A stretch of 64,000 bases of DNA from Cololabis saira (Eukaryota > Chordata > Actinopteri > Beloniformes > Belonidae). The notes below the pieces were generated by a model that searched no databases, was not told the DNA's origin, and was given only the letters and a program-made list of their open reading frames with translations. Positions 61,546-64,000 of this stretch are shown one piece after another (the first letter of the stretch is position 1; every line of letters begins with the position of its first letter). Location: the NCBI RefSeq assembly GCF_033807715.1, contig NC_084592.1, positions 248,001 to 312,000 on the forward strand. Direction: 5' to 3'. The translations under genes were made by a program, and so were the position numbers.

Positions 61546-62596
61546 TCTTTGTAGAAAGGCGCTTTATAAAAATAAGTCCTTTTACTTGTATTAGTTTACA
61601 GCGCAGTCTTGCCACATCCAATATAGCGGCGACGTCAGTCGGCGATGCAATGTGCTGATTGGCTCTCCAGAAACGCTTTGAAACCCGTGCCAAAGATCGC
61701 TGATTGGCTCTTATTATTGGCACGTCAAAACAGTGCCATAATTCGTCGTAATTCGTAGTTGTAAAAAAAGTTTGTAGCTTTTGAAAAAAGGTTTGTAGCT
61801 TTGTATCTACAAGTACAAATATTTTTTGCACACGCACAAAATATTTCTACAAGTACAAATATTTTTTGCAAGTACAAATATTTTTTGCACACGCACAAAA
61901 TATTTCTACAAGTACAAAGTTTATTTACAGATACAAAATATTTATGGCATTAATTTGAGCCCATACTGCTTTGCCAAATACCATTTTAATACATACATTA
62001 CTCTTCCTGTCATACATGTTGTAATTTCTTTAGTTCATTTCTTTACAAACATGAGTGTTTGCCGGATGGTCGCTGGACATCACTCCTCCAGGTGTTTACG
62101 CCAGGCATAGACCACGTAAAGCGCGTTACTGTCATAAAATAGACTCCTTAGTTAGACTTGTTTTGCCTGACCCGAGGGCCCGGATGTGTAGCACAGAAAA
62201 TTCAATAGAAGAAATGAATAAAGAGAAGTGAAACTGAAAAGTGAGAATGAATTAGGGAATGAAATGCAGTTTTGATTTTATCGGGATACACATTCAAACC
62301 AATAGATTAAATTTCAAATTGGTCCATTCAGATTCAGATTTTAAAAGCAATTATTCAAATCAAAGAATCCAGGTCCAATTTTAATGATTCACATTCAAAT
62401 CTAAAGAATTTAAATTCACTTCTTACTGGCAACATTTATCCCATATTCCTAACATGTTGGATGGAGCTATGTTTAGCCGTACGTTGTTGACGTTACTAGA
62501 AAGGTTCCTGGAAGTATATCTAACATGTTGGATACAGTGGAAGTGGTACTCTTGTAAGTCTGTAGACTCTTTATCGTGAATGGAAAGATATTCTAA
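61546..62596. other. AT-rich intergenic DNA with a short tandem repeat
   Basis: 61808-61935 has three to four copies of caagtacaaatattttttgc with cacacgcacaaaatatttct. No gene was recognised in the rest. Confidence 0.5.
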
Positions 62597-64000
62597 TAGT
62601 ATATAAAAAAGCCATTCGCAAAGCCAGAACAGCTTATTATTCAACGTTGATAGAGGATAACAAAAGTAACCCACGTTTTCTGTTCAGCACTGTAGCCAGG
62701 CTGACAAAGAGTCACAACTCTGTTAAGCCGTGCATTCCTGCAGCTCTCAGTAGTGAGGACTTTATGAGCTTCTTCAACAGTAAAATCGCGAGAATTAGAG
62801 AAGAAATCAACCAGCCGGTTGTAGGTGTTTCTTCAGCTTTAGCGACTTCCCTAGGCTCTGACTTGACTCTAGACTGTTTTGATCCTATAGACCTCCCTGA
62901 GCTGACTTCACTCGTCAATAGAGCTAAGTCAACCACATGTATGTTAGACCCCATCCCGACTCGACTATTCAAACATATTTTTTCTCTTATTGGTACGACA
63001 ATACTGGACCAAATTAACCTATCCCTAAGTTTAGGATATGTACCACAGGTTTTCAAAGTCGCAGTAATTAAACCTTTACTTAAAAAACCTTCTCTTGACC
63101 CAGACACCTTAGCTAATTATAGACCAATTTCCAACCTTCCATTTGTATCTAAAATTCTGGAAAAGGCAGTTTCAAGCCAGCTATGTGACTATTTGTATAG
63201 AAATGATCTGTTTGAAGTCTTTCAGTCAGGGTTCAGAATGCATCATAGCACAGAGACAGCACTGGTTCGAGTCACGAATGACCTCCTTATGGCCTCAAGA
63301 TAAGGGATTAGTTTCCATACTGGTTCTACTGGACCTCAGTGCTGCTTTTGACACTGTTGATCATGGCATCTTACTGCACAGGTTAGAGCATGTTGTTGGG
63401 ATTAAAGGGACAGCTCTATGTTGGTTTAAATCATATCTATCTGACAGGTTCCAGTTTGTTCATGTACATGAGGTTTCTTCAGAACAGTCGAAGGTCTGTT
63501 ATGGTGTTCCGCAGGGTTCAGTGCTAGGGCCAATCTTGTTCAGTTTATACATGCAGCCATTGGGAAGTATAATCCAGAATCACGGCATACACTTTCATTG
63601 TTATGCTGATGATACGCAGCTCTACTTATCTATGAAGCCGGATGAAACAGAACCGTTAGTTAAACTTCAGGCATGTCTTAGGGACATCAAGGACTGGATG
63701 TCCAGAAATTTCATTATCATTCTTGGTCCAGAGCATCTTAGGAAGGGATTAGATGGTGTTGCGATGGCTTCCAGTGCAACTGTGAGAAACCTTGGTGTTA
63801 TTTTCGATCAGGATTTGTCGTTTAAACCATATGTCAATCAGGTTTGTAAAATAGCATTTTTCCATCTCCGTAATATTGCAAAAATTAGGAAAATCCTCTC
63901 GCAGAGTGATGCAGAAAAACTAGTTCATGCGTTTGTATCTTCTAGACTGGATTACTGTAATGTGTTGTTAGCAGGATGTCCAAGTAATTTGCTGAATAGG
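62597..64000 (+). pseudogene. L2-clade LINE ORF2 fragment (linker and reverse transcriptase), runs off the edge
   Basis: Begins KAIRKARTAYYSTLIEDNKS, then PRFLFSTVARLTKSHNSVKP, RT motifs NYRPISNLPFVSKILEKAVS, QSGFRMHHSTETALVRVTND, LLDLSAAFDTVDHGILLHRL, YGVPQGSVLGPILFSLYM and the catalytic YADDTQLYLSM, continuing to LDYCNVLLAGCPSNLLNR at the right edge. It is broken by a one-base gain near 63297 (stop TAA at 63301) and by a deletion near 63715 between DWMSRNFI and LGPEHLRKGL. The call to the L2 clade rests on these remembered motifs. The 5' end is truncated. Confidence 0.88.

Overview
The window is nuclear DNA of a ray-finned fish, most likely a percomorph/acanthomorph teleost. The evidence is split host genes with GT-AG introns and a dense load of fish-type mobile DNA: Rex3, L2 and L1/Tx1 LINEs, a tRNA-derived SINE, hAT, PIF/Harbinger and Tc1 transposons, two Ty3/Gypsy lineages, palindromic MITEs and many mini- and microsatellites. 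There are no bacterial features, no rRNA and no stand-alone tRNA gene.

Two host genes can be reconstructed, both on the minus strand. The first is a complete 16-exon rrp1b-type gene (ribosomal RNA processing 1 homolog B), with its start codon at 38162, its stop at 8212 and a poly(A) signal at 8118-8123. All 15 introns can be placed with consistent phases, giving 877 codons without a frameshift. Its coding sequence is 2.6 kb spread over 30 kb, and most of the rest is mobile or repetitive DNA. The second, upstream and in the same orientation, is the 3' part of wdr4 (non-catalytic WD-repeat subunit of the tRNA m7G46 methyltransferase). Its last three exons lie at 53744-53569, 50189-50120 and 47008-46773; the 5' exons were not found and probably lie beyond 64000. 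In human both genes are on 21q22.3, so the linkage looks ancient. Both act in RNA maturation, one in pre-60S ribosome assembly and one in tRNA modification.

Layout: 1-947 is the 3' end of a Gypsy element with its LTR. 1404-6347 is a complete but dead CsRn1-like Gypsy element with identical 200-bp LTRs, one of them split by a 570-bp insertion. 6390-8000 holds LINE and MITE remnants. 8100-38290 is rrp1b. Its intron 15 carries a 40-bp VNTR, intron 14 tandem TTAA MITEs, intron 7 a Rex3 fragment, intron 6 a 3-kb G-rich minisatellite array plus nested hATs and a long inverted repeat, and intron 2 is almost wholly a hAT element that itself contains a Harbinger element. 38300-46500 is an intergenic graveyard of transposons with a SINE and a DIRS-like fragment. 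46520-53744 is the wdr4 3' end, whose introns hold a Tc1 split by a Harbinger element and a Gypsy 5' fragment. 53745-62500 is a series of TIR elements, several nested, and 62597-64000 is a broken L2 LINE running off the edge.

I see no new multi-gene system. The observations most worth a second look are transposon architecture inside rrp1b (a hAT 16 nt from a 5' splice site, a duplicated CpG-rich G4-prone minisatellite), a very young but catalytically broken retrotransposon, a TIR element carrying an unexplained open segment, and a coding minisatellite at the wdr4 stop codon.
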